DNA of 51,715 nt from Kiritimatiellia bacterium. Lineage in GTDB: Bacteria > Verrucomicrobiota > Kiritimatiellia > PWTM01. Positions 43,521 through 51,696 of the stretch are shown one piece after another. Numbering within the stretch: position 1 is the stretch's first letter; every line of letters begins with the position of its first letter. The stretch spans positions 1 to 51,715 of the forward strand of contig JAOACR010000006.1 in the NCBI GenBank assembly GCA_026417735.1. The letters are read 5' to 3'. Both the position numbers and the translations under genes were made by a program. The notes under the pieces were generated by a model. It made no database searches and had not been told where the DNA came from. It saw nothing but the letters and a program-made list of their open reading frames with translations.

Positions 43521-46165
43521 CGGTCGCCGCCGCCGCGCTCATCGCCGGCTGTGTCGCGACGCCGCCCCAGTGGCCCGCCCGCCGCGAAGCGGCCACCGAC
43601 GCCGCCCCTCCCGTGTTCCGCCCCCCCCCCGCCGCGCCCTGGACCGGCTGGGATGACGCCCGCCCACCCCAGATCCGTTTCGACCGCCTCCGCGGCTGGT
43701 CCGCCGAACCCGCCGCCATCGTCCGCTTCGACCGCGTGAGCGACGCGTTCACCGGTCATCATCCTGCCGCGCGACTGACCGCGAACACCTCGGTGGGAGC
43801 GCTGCGCGTCGTTCTGCGGCCCGAGCAGCCGGTTGGGCTCGAGGCACCGGCCGATACAGTCGAAGCGGTGGTGGCCGCCCGGGGTACCCGGCCCACCGCA
43901 CGCATTGCGCTGCGTCTCCGCGACGCCGCCGGCACCCTTCACCGCGCCGACCTCGGCCCCATTCCCGCCGAGCGCTGGACAATTCTGCAGGCTCCGCTTC
44001 CCCACGTGTTTCGCCAGTGTGGAGAGAGCGGCCAGTTCGGCAGCATCGAGGCGATCGAAATCACCGACTGGAACCCCGCGCAGGCACCAGAGCTGAGGCT
44101 TGCGGCGATCACCGCAGGACCGCGTCACCCCGTGCTCCTGCCCCCACCCCCACCGGAGGCTGCGGCGCCATCACCGACTGCAGCTCCGCCTCCTTCGCCG
44201 TCCCTCTGCACAGTCCACCGTCGTGCGGACGGCTGGATTGAAATCCGGTCGTCTGCAGACGACGGCGAACTCAGCTATACCCTGGACCCGGCAACATGGC
44301 ACCGCGGACTCGCGATCTCCTGGAACGGCCGTCTCCGAGCGCGATGGGGAGGATGGCGGTTTGAGGCAGTGATGGGAGATCCCACGCCGAGGTCTGTCGT
44401 CACCACCGCAGACCGCATCGAGATCGACACCGCCAGCGGTGCCCGGGTGTCGGTGCGGGCGGCCGGTCGCACGCTGACCATGCAGTTCCGCGCGCCCCGC
44501 TCCGCGGGGACCATCGTCGCAGCCGGCTGGGCGGCGCCCTCGCCGCAGCTGCTGACGTTGCCGTTGCTCGAGGATGTCCCCGTCGCGCTCTGGCGCGCCA
44601 ACGCGCCGGCGGAGCCGCCGCTTTTCGGCACCGCCTTCTTCGATCCCTTCCGGTCCAGCGCCTCCGAGATGGACGCAAGCCGCTCGGTGCTCGGCGCGCT
44701 CGGCGCCGCGCGCTACCGGCCCGCGGACGACGGGCGGCCGCCAGCCGTGGAGGAGACATTCCACCTGACGATCTCGCCGCGGGTCGAAGACGTGCTGCCC
44801 TCCGTGCCGGCGATGTCCGGCCGGCGCGCCGCAGACGCGGCAATGAGCGTCTACCACGAACCTGGCCCGCTCGGGACCGGCCGCCTCCGCGAGATGTGGG
44901 ACGAGATGCAGGCTGGCCCCATGTTCGTGCTGAGCGAACCCGCCGTGGGCGCGCCGCGCGAGGACGAGCTCGATTGCACCGATCCGCGCTGGACCCGCGA
45001 GTGGCTCCGCTACGGCGCCGATGGCCGCTGGCGCGAGGGCTCCGCTCCCGGTCGTTACGCGATCAAGACCGCCTGGATGGCCACCGCGCAAGCGCTGTCG
45101 GCCGCTCGAGGTGAGCCGGCGGACCGCGCCACGGTCGTGCGGGTCGGTGCGGATCCGCCGTGGGCATTCACCGACTACGACGCGCGCACTCCCGGTGCCG
45201 CGACATTCCGTGCCGCGATGGAGGGGTTGCACGAGTGGTTCCGGCTCGAGTCGCGGCGACGAGCCGCGCCGGTGCTGTGCGATGCCGCGCGTGCGTGGTA
45301 CCACGCGGACGCGGCGGACGCGGCGGTCTGGAATCCCGCGCGCGCGGCCGAGCTGGTCGAACAGCCCTGGCGCCCGCTGATGCCGCTGCTACGCCTAAAC
45401 CGCGCGCTGGGGCTGGTTGGCCCGCCAGTGCCGGCTGCGGGGACGGAACCCGACCATCGCACCCTCGCCTGCCTGATCGCGCACGGCATGGCGCTGAGGC
45501 TTCCGCCGCTCGACATCGCCGACGATCGACTGTGGCGATGGACCTTTCTGGTCGCCGCGCTGCACCGGCGCCAGGCACTGCAGACGGTCGAGCGGCTCGC
45601 GTGGGGCACGCAGGAGGGAGGGCTCTGTTCCGCCTCCGCCGCACTGGCGGGGGATGCATGGCAACACTCGCGGCTGTACCTGCGATATCGCGACGGCCTC
45701 GAAATCTGGGTGAACGGCAGTGTGGACACCTGGCCGGTGACGATCGGCGGAGATCCGGTCGAGCTGCCCGCCGGCGGCTGGTTCGCGATCGGCCCCGATT
45801 TGCTGGCGGCCTCTACGCTGCTTGACGGACGCCGGTTCGACCGGGTTCGCGCACCGGAATACGCCTATCACGACGGCCGCGGGTCCGACCGATTGCAGGA
45901 CGGCATCAGCTCCCCCGCACCGGTGCTGGTGCGCCTGGAGGAGCGGCCCCGTGGACGGTGTCTCCGACTGACCTTCCTCGGTACGCCGGCGCCGGTCGCC
46001 TTCGGCCCGCCGTTCTGGCCCCGCGGCGCGCGACTGGTGCGGCTGTCCACCGTCAGCAGCATCGGCGCCCCGATCGCACCGCCTGATGCGGTGCCCGAAC
46101 AGGATCGACTCCGCGTCACAGCACCGGCCGGCGCGCGGGAGGTCGAATTGGAGTGGACGCGATAG
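43499..46165 (+). CDS. Large lipoprotein of unknown function, possibly glycan-active
   Basis: An 888-residue protein with signal VSPLTVAAAALIAGC (lipobox LIAGC). Proline-rich linkers occur at 38-50 and 215-240. Residues 55-205 look like a jelly-roll sandwich (TARIALRLRDAAGTLHRADL). Residues 240-400 are a beta-rich domain. The central part (about 440-720) has TIM-barrel-like features with conserved-looking acids, including LREMWDEMQAGPMFVLSEPA and ELDCTDPRWTREWLRYG. The C-terminus is again beta sandwich. The overall architecture resembles a glycoside hydrolase with flanking accessory domains, but I recognise no family. It overlaps gtrA by 22 nt, so it belongs to the greA transcript. Confidence 0.65.
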   Translation: MDRVSPLTVAAAALIAGCVATPPQWPARREAATDAAPPVFRPPPAAPWTGWDDARPPQIRFDRLRGWSAEPAAIVRFDRVSDAFTGHHPAARLTANTSVGALRVVLRPEQPVGLEAPADTVEAVVAARGTRPTARIALRLRDAAGTLHRADLGPIPAERWTILQAPLPHVFRQCGESGQFGSIEAIEITDWNPAQAPELRLAAITAGPRHPVLLPPPPPEAAAPSPTAAPPPSPSLCTVHRRADGWIEIRSSADDGELSYTLDPATWHRGLAISWNGRLRARWGGWRFEAVMGDPTPRSVVTTADRIEIDTASGARVSVRAAGRTLTMQFRAPRSAGTIVAAGWAAPSPQLLTLPLLEDVPVALWRANAPAEPPLFGTAFFDPFRSSASEMDASRSVLGALGAARYRPADDGRPPAVEETFHLTISPRVEDVLPSVPAMSGRRAADAAMSVYHEPGPLGTGRLREMWDEMQAGPMFVLSEPAVGAPREDELDCTDPRWTREWLRYGADGRWREGSAPGRYAIKTAWMATAQALSAARGEPADRATVVRVGADPPWAFTDYDARTPGAATFRAAMEGLHEWFRLESRRRAAPVLCDAARAWYHADAADAAVWNPARAAELVEQPWRPLMPLLRLNRALGLVGPPVPAAGTEPDHRTLACLIAHGMALRLPPLDIADDRLWRWTFLVAALHRRQALQTVERLAWGTQEGGLCSASAALAGDAWQHSRLYLRYRDGLEIWVNGSVDTWPVTIGGDPVELPAGGWFAIGPDLLAASTLLDGRRFDRVRAPEYAYHDGRGSDRLQDGISSPAPVLVRLEERPRGRCLRLTFLGTPAPVAFGPPFWPRGARLVRLSTVSSIGAPIAPPDAVPEQDRLRVTAPAGAREVELEWTR

Positions 46166-46246
46166 CTCCTCATCGATAGTCTTGGCGCGCGCCGTGCGCG
46201 ACCGGCGCGGGCAGGTGCGCGCGGACCGCAACCGCAAGGAGCGAAC

Positions 46247-47542
46247 ATGACAGCCGAACAGGTTGCGCAGCGGATCGGGCGGTATCGGTGGCTGATCTGC
46301 GCACTGCTCTTCATCAACACCGCCAATAACTACCTGGACCGGCAGATGCTCGGCATCCTCGTGCCGAAGCTGGAGGGCATGTTCAACTGGCCGAAGGAAA
46401 TCGGCTGGGCGCGCATCGTGATGGCGTTCCAGCTCGCGTACGCGGTCGGTTTGCCGTTCTTCGGCCGACTCGTGGACCGCTTTGGCACGCGCGCCACCTA
46501 CGCATGGGCGACCATCTTCTGGGGCTTTGCGGCGTGGGGGCACATGTTCTGCCGCGAGTGGTGGCAGTTCGGCATCATGCGGCTCTTTCTAGGCCTCGGC
46601 GAGGCGGTGAACTTCCCCGCCGCGATCAAGGCGGTCACTGAGTGGTTTCCCCGCCGCGAGCGCGCACTGGCAACCGGCATCTTCAACTCCGGCGCGAACA
46701 TCGGCGCGGTGATCACCCCCGCCCTGGTGCCCTGGCTGGCGACGCGGTTCGGCTGGCAGTACGCGTTCCTCGTGGGCGGTTCGATCAACTTCATCTTTGT
46801 CGCGATGTGGTGGCCGCTCTACCGCCGACCGCAGGAGATGCGCCGGCTGGACCCGGCTGAGCTCTCCTACATCCTCAGCGACAAGGACGAGGAGCCGCCC
46901 GTGAAGCTGCCCTGGTGGCAGCTGCTACGCCACCGCGAAGCGTGGGCGTTCGTAATCGGCAAGTTCATGACCGACCCGATCTGGTGGTTCTACTTGTTCT
47001 GGCTGCCGAAATGGCTGAACAAGGACTTCGGGCTGGACCTGAAACAGCTCGGCTGGCCGCTGATCGTCGTCTACACGTTCGTGACCATCGGCAGCATTGG
47101 CGGCGGTTACATCTCCTCCGCGCTGTTGCGCTCCGGCCGCTCGGTGAACTTCGCGCGCAAAATGGCGTTTCTGCTGATGGCGCTGTGCGTGGTGCCGGTG
47201 TCGGTGATCACCCGGCTCTCGAACGTGTGGTGGGCGGTGATCTACGTGGGCTTGGCCGCCGCTGCGCACCAGGGCTGGTCCGCGAACCTGTTCACGCTGG
47301 TCTCGGACTGCTTTCCGAAGAACGCGGTCGCCAGCGTGATCGGAATCGGCGGCATGGCCGGCTCGATCGGCGCCATCCTGTTCTCCGAGTTCATCGGGCG
47401 CTGGCTCGAGCGCACCGGCCGCTACTGGCTGCTGTTCTTCATCGGCTCGACCGCGTACCTGATCGCATTGGCGATCATCCACGCGCTGGTGCCGCGCATC
47501 CGGCCGGTCGATCTCGGTGGGCCGGCCGCGGACCGCCGCTGA
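46247..47542 (+). CDS. MFS transporter, ACS (hexuronate transporter-like) family
   Basis: A 431-residue transporter with twelve hydrophobic segments. The start has LFINTANNYLDRQMLGILVP, as in ExuT-type proteins. The loop 2-3 motif is GRLVDRFGTRATYA. LGLGEAVNFPAAIKAVTEWF followed by PRRERALATGIFNSGANIGA is strongly diagnostic of the anion:cation symporter family. Known members import hexuronates, glucarate or related sugar acids with protons. AAGGAG 7 nt before the ATG fixes the start. Together with the rhamnosidases this suggests use of rhamnose- and uronate-containing polymers. Confidence 0.9.
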   Translation: MTAEQVAQRIGRYRWLICALLFINTANNYLDRQMLGILVPKLEGMFNWPKEIGWARIVMAFQLAYAVGLPFFGRLVDRFGTRATYAWATIFWGFAAWGHMFCREWWQFGIMRLFLGLGEAVNFPAAIKAVTEWFPRRERALATGIFNSGANIGAVITPALVPWLATRFGWQYAFLVGGSINFIFVAMWWPLYRRPQEMRRLDPAELSYILSDKDEEPPVKLPWWQLLRHREAWAFVIGKFMTDPIWWFYLFWLPKWLNKDFGLDLKQLGWPLIVVYTFVTIGSIGGGYISSALLRSGRSVNFARKMAFLLMALCVVPVSVITRLSNVWWAVIYVGLAAAAHQGWSANLFTLVSDCFPKNAVASVIGIGGMAGSIGAILFSEFIGRWLERTGRYWLLFFIGSTAYLIALAIIHALVPRIRPVDLGGPAADRR

Positions 47543-47574
47543 GCGCCGCGCGCCGGGCCTCGGAGACCCCCCGA

Positions 47575-48405
47575 ATGCGCGCGGGACCGCGAGCGCTGCG
47601 AGGTGCCGCGGCAGCGGCCACGCTCGCCGCCGCCGTGCGCACGATCGCCGCGCCCGAGCCGGCCGAAATGGACGCGCTGCTCGCGCTCTGGCGCGCGCAC
47701 ATGGCCTCGCCAACCGGCCACGCCGCCATCGTCGGCATCGCGACCACGTTCCTGCGCCGTTTTCCCCACGGCGAGCTGCGCGCCGTCGCGCAAGGCCTCG
47801 CCGCCTGGCACGCGCTCCGTGAGGCTGCCACCAACCAGGCCGCCGCTCTCTGGTCCGAGATGCTGCAGGCCGACGCCACGCCGCTCGATCGCGCCGGCCA
47901 GACCATCGCCCGCCGCTGGCTCACCCGGCTCGACCGCGAGGCGGTGCGCGCGGCCCTGCGCCGTCACTACGCGCAGCACGTCGCCTTCCCCCCCACGCTC
48001 CAACCGTTGCGCGCTCTCCCCCCGGACCAGCGCCCCCCTCTCACCGACCGCTTCGGCGAAGCCTGGCAGTACTCGCTCGATGGATTCCGGCGCATCCCCG
48101 GCACCCGAGGTCACCGCTACCGCCTCTTCAGCAGCCGGCTCGGCGAGGAGCTCTCGGATCTGTCCACCGCGCTCGCCCGCCCCTACGGCGGGGGCCACGA
48201 ACCTCCCCGCCCGCTGCGCCGCCTCGGCGCCGCGGTGCAGTTCGAGCTCGGCAGCGAGCAGCCCGTCGTCGGCGAGAACACGACGATCGGCCCCTGGCGC
48301 CTCGCCCGCGTGACCGAGCGGTTCCTCGTTCTGTCCGACGACGATTACTGGTGGTTGCTGCCCGCTCCCCCCGAGGCGCCGGCCGCGCCACAAAGCCCGC
48401 GATGA
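47575..48405 (+). CDS. Exported hypothetical protein
   Basis: A 276-residue protein beginning at ATG 47575, 32 nt after the MFS gene, with GGAG upstream. A hydrophobic N-terminus (AAAAATLAAAVRTIAAPEPA) is a likely signal peptide. The middle is helical and Ala/Arg-rich. The second half has LTDRFGEAWQYSLDGFRRIP and TRGHRYRLFSSRLGEELSDL, vaguely like the globular part of secretion pseudopilins, and a C-terminal beta segment (VGENTTIGPWRLARVTERFL with VLSDDDYWWLLP) that could be a small PDZ- or GspC-like domain. I cannot name a family. Confidence 0.65.
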   Translation: MRAGPRALRGAAAAATLAAAVRTIAAPEPAEMDALLALWRAHMASPTGHAAIVGIATTFLRRFPHGELRAVAQGLAAWHALREAATNQAAALWSEMLQADATPLDRAGQTIARRWLTRLDREAVRAALRRHYAQHVAFPPTLQPLRALPPDQRPPLTDRFGEAWQYSLDGFRRIPGTRGHRYRLFSSRLGEELSDLSTALARPYGGGHEPPRPLRRLGAAVQFELGSEQPVVGENTTIGPWRLARVTERFLVLSDDDYWWLLPAPPEAPAAPQSPR

Positions 48406-48415
48406 ACACCTCCGC

Positions 48416-48460
48416 TCCAATCATTGGACGCCTCCGGCCCCGTCCCCTCCAACCCTTGGA
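48416..48460. repeat. Pair of TCCAA-TTGGA palindromes 32 nt apart
   Basis: TCCAATCATTGGA (48416-48428) and TCCAACCCTTGGA (48448-48460) are near-identical inverted repeats whose starts are exactly 32 nt apart, about three helical turns. They lie in the 83-nt gap before the DUF58 gene. Such sites look like a paired operator, though each could also form a short hairpin. A related core, CCAAGGATTGG, occurs at 29557-29567 upstream of nrdD. Confidence 0.6.
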
Positions 48461-48488
48461 GGCCCCGCGGGTCCGCCCCGGCTGACCG

Positions 48489-49385
48489 ATGCCCGCGCTG
48501 ATCCATCGCTTCCTGACCGCTGACGAACTCGGCCAGCTCAACCGGTTGACGCTACAGTCCCGCCGCGTCGTGGAAGGCACGCTCGCCGGCCGTCACCGCA
48601 GCCCGCTGCGCGGCGCCAGCTCCGAGTTTGCGGACCACCGTGCGTACATCCCCGGTGATGACCCGAAGCGGCTCGACTGGAAAGTGCTCGCCCGCACCGA
48701 CCGCCACTACATCCGCCGCTACGAGGAGGAAACCAACCTGCGCGTGTACGTCGCGCTCGACCGCAGCGCGTCCATGGACTACGGCTCGCGCCACGTGACC
48801 AAGTTCCAGTACGCGGTGCGCCTGACCGCGGCGCTCGGCTACGTCGTCGTCCGTGCGCGCGACTCGGTGGGGTTGTACGTGTTCTCCGAGCGGATTGATG
48901 AGTCCCTCGGCGCGGGCAACTCGCGGCTACACTTCAACAACCTGCTCGAGCGCCTCGACCGGCTGCGGCCGAAAGGGACCACCCGCACCGCGGCCGCGCT
49001 GCACCGTATCGCCGACGACATCCAGCGGCGCGCGCTCGTAGTGCTGATCTCGGACCTGCTCGACGAGCCCGACGACGTCGCCCGCGCGCTCGCACACTTC
49101 CGCCGGCAGCATCACGACGTGATCGTGCTGCAGGTGCTCGATCCCGCCGAGCTCGAGTTGCCGTTCCCCCGCGGCGCAGAGTTCGAAGACCTCGAAACCG
49201 GCGAGGTTGTCGCCGCGGACCCCCGCGGCATCCGTGAAGAGTACCGTCGGCTCATCGAGGAGTTCGTCGACCGCCATCGCCGCACCTGCGCGGAGCTGGG
49301 GCTGGACCATCGCATCGTCAACACCGCCCAACCGCTCGACCGGTTTCTGCGCGCCTACCTCGACGAACGCAAGCGTCTCCATTGA
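48489..49385 (+). CDS. Second DUF58 protein, without a moxR neighbour
   Basis: A 298-residue DUF58 protein, paralogous to the one at 19057-19956. It shows EFADHRAYIPGDDPKRLDWK and LARTDRHYIRRYEEETNLRV, the vWA-like strand VALDRSASMDYG and VVLISDLLDEPDD. No membrane helix is evident. Unlike its paralogue it has no adjacent AAA+ or BatA gene and sits between an unknown exported protein and CorA. It might use the MoxR of the other locus or one elsewhere in the genome. The TCCAA-TTGGA palindromes lie just upstream of the ATG. The start lacks a strong ribosome binding site. Confidence 0.9.
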   Translation: MPALIHRFLTADELGQLNRLTLQSRRVVEGTLAGRHRSPLRGASSEFADHRAYIPGDDPKRLDWKVLARTDRHYIRRYEEETNLRVYVALDRSASMDYGSRHVTKFQYAVRLTAALGYVVVRARDSVGLYVFSERIDESLGAGNSRLHFNNLLERLDRLRPKGTTRTAAALHRIADDIQRRALVVLISDLLDEPDDVARALAHFRRQHHDVIVLQVLDPAELELPFPRGAEFEDLETGEVVAADPRGIREEYRRLIEEFVDRHRRTCAELGLDHRIVNTAQPLDRFLRAYLDERKRLH

Positions 49386-49411
49386 AGCGGGCGCGCGCGC
49401 CGTGCGATAGT
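49382..49411 (+). promoter_or_regulatory. Candidate promoter for corA overlapping the DUF58 stop codon
   Basis: TTGAAG (49382-49387) overlaps the DUF58 stop and is followed after 18 nt by GATAGT (49406-49411); each hexamer matches at 4 of 6 positions. An ATG for a 21-codon open frame lies 8 nt further on. Confidence 0.35.
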
Positions 49412-49419
49412 CGCCGCAA

Positions 49420-49485
49420 ATGTGCCGCCGAGGTCCCGTGCAGCCGCGCCGCGGACCCCGGCAAACGAACCCGGAGGCGATATGA
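49420..49485 (+). CDS. Possible 21-residue leader peptide before corA
   Basis: ATG 49420 opens a 21-codon frame (MCRRGPVQPRRGPRQTNPEA plus Ile) that ends in TGA overlapping the corA ATG as ATGA (49482-49485). The ATG lies 8 nt after a -10-like GATAGT, the same geometry as at greA. The peptide is rich in Arg and Pro, residues known to stall ribosomes, and Pro/Arg-rich leader peptides control some magnesium transporter genes in enterobacteria. It is short enough to be chance. Confidence 0.25.
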   Translation: MCRRGPVQPRRGPRQTNPEAI

Positions 49486-50411
49486 ACCCGCTGATCGTGT
49501 TCGACTTCGCGACGCGCACCTGCCGTGTCGATGATGCGTCCGCCGCCGCGCACCCCGGCAGCCCCGACACGTTCGTCTGGCTGGATGTCGATCTGGAGAG
49601 CGCATCGGCCAGCGAGGCGCTCGCGCCCCTGGGACTGGACGCCAACGCGGCGGCGTTTCTGATGGGCAGCGATACGGAACCGCCCGCCGGTGCGCAGCCG
49701 GTCGAGCTGGTCGAGCTGCTGGCGCCAGATGCGCCGTCGGTGCGCTGCGCGATGAGCGAGCACACGCTCGTCACCGCACACCGCGGCGCGGTCGGCTGGC
49801 TCCGCTCCGCTGCGGAACGCTCGCGAGACGACTTTCTGCGGTTCGCGCGCACGCGCGGATTCCTGCTCTTCGAGCTCGGCGCCGCGCTGCTGCGCGAGGT
49901 GCGCGAGGCCGCGCTCGCCGCCAACGACACCGCAGGTCGCCTCGCCGCAGAGCTGCTGGCGCCCTCCGCGGCGGCGCCGTTCGAGCGCGTCGGGCAGGCG
50001 GTGCGGCGGCTCGTCGAGCTGCGGCTCTGCGCGGCGCGCGCGGCGGGCGTGTTCGCGGACCTCGGCACGCGCCGCTCCGCGGTGGTACCGGAAAGCACAC
50101 AGCCCTACCTCCGCATGCTCGCCGACCGGTTCGACCGCGTCGCGGACGAGCTCGCGGTGCAGCGGGAGATCCTGAACGACGCGGTCCAGATGCAGCTGGG
50201 CGCCCTCGGCCAGCGCGCCAACCAGATCATGCAGCGGCTGACCATCGTCGGCACGATTTTCCTCCCCCTCACGTTCCTCACCGGCATCTACGGGATGAAC
50301 ATGGCGATCCCGGAGGCGCGTTGGCCGGGGATGTACGGCGTGTTCTGGGCGCTCTGCGCGGTGATCGCGGGTGCGCTGCTGGTGCTGATGCGCCGATGGG
50401 GATGGTGGTAG
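49482..50411 (+). CDS. corA: CorA-family magnesium/divalent cation transporter
   Basis: A 309-residue CorA-like channel. The N-terminal cytoplasmic domain is alpha/beta, followed by a long helix region (about 175-255). Two C-terminal membrane helices are joined by the pore signature YGMNM, the GMN motif that selects hydrated Mg2+, preceded by IFLPLTFLTGI. The C-terminal basic end MRRWGWW is short. GGAGG 6 nt before ATG 49482 sets the start; the longer open frame upstream is not supported. Channels of this family form pentamers. A TonB-dependent receptor gene follows after about 100 nt with its own promoter. Confidence 0.9.
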   Translation: MNPLIVFDFATRTCRVDDASAAAHPGSPDTFVWLDVDLESASASEALAPLGLDANAAAFLMGSDTEPPAGAQPVELVELLAPDAPSVRCAMSEHTLVTAHRGAVGWLRSAAERSRDDFLRFARTRGFLLFELGAALLREVREAALAANDTAGRLAAELLAPSAAAPFERVGQAVRRLVELRLCAARAAGVFADLGTRRSAVVPESTQPYLRMLADRFDRVADELAVQREILNDAVQMQLGALGQRANQIMQRLTIVGTIFLPLTFLTGIYGMNMAIPEARWPGMYGVFWALCAVIAGALLVLMRRWGWW

Positions 50412-50429
50412 CGGCCCTCTCGCGCGGCC

Positions 50430-50458
50430 TTGACGGCGCCTCGACCAGTGTGTATGAG
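50430..50458 (+). promoter_or_regulatory. Promoter of the TonB-dependent receptor gene
   Basis: TTGACG (50430-50435, 5 of 6) is followed by exactly 17 nt and TATGAG (50453-50458, 4 of 6). Transcription would begin near 50465, giving a leader of about 48 nt. The -10 lies inside the inverted repeat at 50452-50479, a good place for an operator. Confidence 0.6.
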
Positions 50459-50497
50459 TTTTTGCGAAAAACATCATACGCCGCGGACCCCCGCGGC
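50452..50497 (+). repeat. Two consecutive inverted repeats in the TonB receptor leader
   Basis: The first repeat pairs GTATGA+GTTTTT (50452-50463) with AAAAAC and TCATAC (50467-50472, 50474-50479) around GCG, leaving one unpaired A: twelve base pairs covering the -10 element. The second pairs GCCGCGG (50480-50486) with CCGCGGC (50491-50497) around ACCC and ends 4 nt before the GGGAGGT ribosome binding site. The first looks like a regulator operator, the second like an RNA hairpin near the translation start. Confidence 0.6.
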
Positions 50498-50512
50498 ACG
50501 TGGGAGGTATCC

Positions 50513-51696
50513 ATGAACCGGATCGGTCAGCGAAGTGGAATAATGGTGGCGTCCCTGCTGGCCGCGGCTGCAGTCATCGCCGCGGAGGTGCAAGTGCCGG
50601 AAATCGTGGTGACACCGGCGCGCGGCCCGGCCGCGCTGACGAACGTGACCCAGGCGGTCACGGTGCTGCAGGAGCGCGACGCCGAGACGATCGTCGCGCC
50701 AAAGGCGAACATTGCGGAGCTGCTGACCTGGCAGCCGGGCACCCGCGTGACCGTGCTCTCGCGCAACGACGCCAACTGGGGCTCGTTCGGCGGTCTCGGC
50801 CCGAAGTACAGCACGTTCATGCTCGACGGACTGCCAGTGGACGCGTTTGTGGACACACAGGCGCTCGACCCCTGGGCGCTGGACCGCGTGGAGGTGCAGC
50901 GCGGACCGGCGTCGGTGATGTACCCGAACTACCTCTCCCAGGACTTCGCCGGCAATCAGAGTCCGCTGTCCGGCACGGTGAACCTGATCCCCCGCATCGC
51001 GGCCACGGCCCCGCGCACACGGCTCGATGCGGCCTGGGGCTCCTACAACACCTGGCGGCTGCGCGGCGCGCACGAAAACCGCATCGGCCGCCTCGGCCTC
51101 GCCGGCGGCGCGTTCTGGGAGGACTCCGACTACACCAACTACGGCACCGAGAACTCCTGGCTGAACATGCTCGACGACCCCGAATACTCGAAGCTGCGAC
51201 TGTGGGCGGGCGGTCGCCTGGATCTCGACGAGGACGGGCGCCATGCGCTCTCCGCGTTCGGGAACTGGATGCACCACGAGGGCGACGCCGGCCGCCCGAA
51301 CCGCGGCTTTGACCACGAGTACCTGCTGGTGCAGGGTGGCTACGCCGGCCAGCTCGCCGATCAGGTCTCGCTGACGCTGCGCGCCGGCTGGCGCCGCTAC
51401 GACCGCACTTGGCAGGAGGACAATTTCTTCAACGGCGGCGACCTCTCGCTGGCCTCGAACAATGGCGTGGAACAGAATATCGTGCCGGCCGACGTCGCCA
51501 TCGCGTTCGCGCACGGCGAGGGTAGCCGACTCACGCTCGGCGCCGACGCGCAATGGGCCGACTATCAGACCTGGACCGACCCCGGCCAGCGCCAGATCGG
51601 CAACGACAGCCGGTCCAGCCAGTACGGACTGTTTGCACAGGAGGAGTGGCTGACGGGCCCGTGGGTGCTGCGGGGCGGCGCGCGCGTCGCCTGGAC
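50513..51696 (+). CDS. TonB-dependent outer-membrane receptor, 3' truncated
   Basis: The frame is open from ATG 50513 (GGGAGGT upstream) to the end of the window, giving about 394 residues before the adapter sequence begins at 51697. A signal peptide (IMVASLLAAAAVIAA) is followed by a TonB-box-like VPEIVVTPAR. The plug domain has IAELLTWQPGTRVTV, FMLDGLPVDAF and WALDRVEVQRGPASVMYPN, all diagnostic. The barrel begins at about residue 170 with strands such as RLDAAWGSYNTWRLRGA. At least half of the barrel is missing. The ligand could be a siderophore, cobamide, metal complex or oligosaccharide; the window does not decide. Confidence 0.93.

Noticed and set aside
49212-50498. Identical 19-mer GCCGCGGACCCCCGCGGCA at 49212-49230 and 50480-50498
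   Set aside because: One copy is coding in the DUF58 gene (Ala-Ala-Asp-Pro-Arg-Gly) and the other is in the receptor leader. It is a simple GC palindrome, and I see no flanking homology to suggest duplication or an attachment site.
50450-50512. Upstream in-frame GTG extension of the TonB receptor
   Set aside because: It would run through the promoter palindrome and bury the signal peptide; the ATG at 50513 has a strong ribosome binding site.
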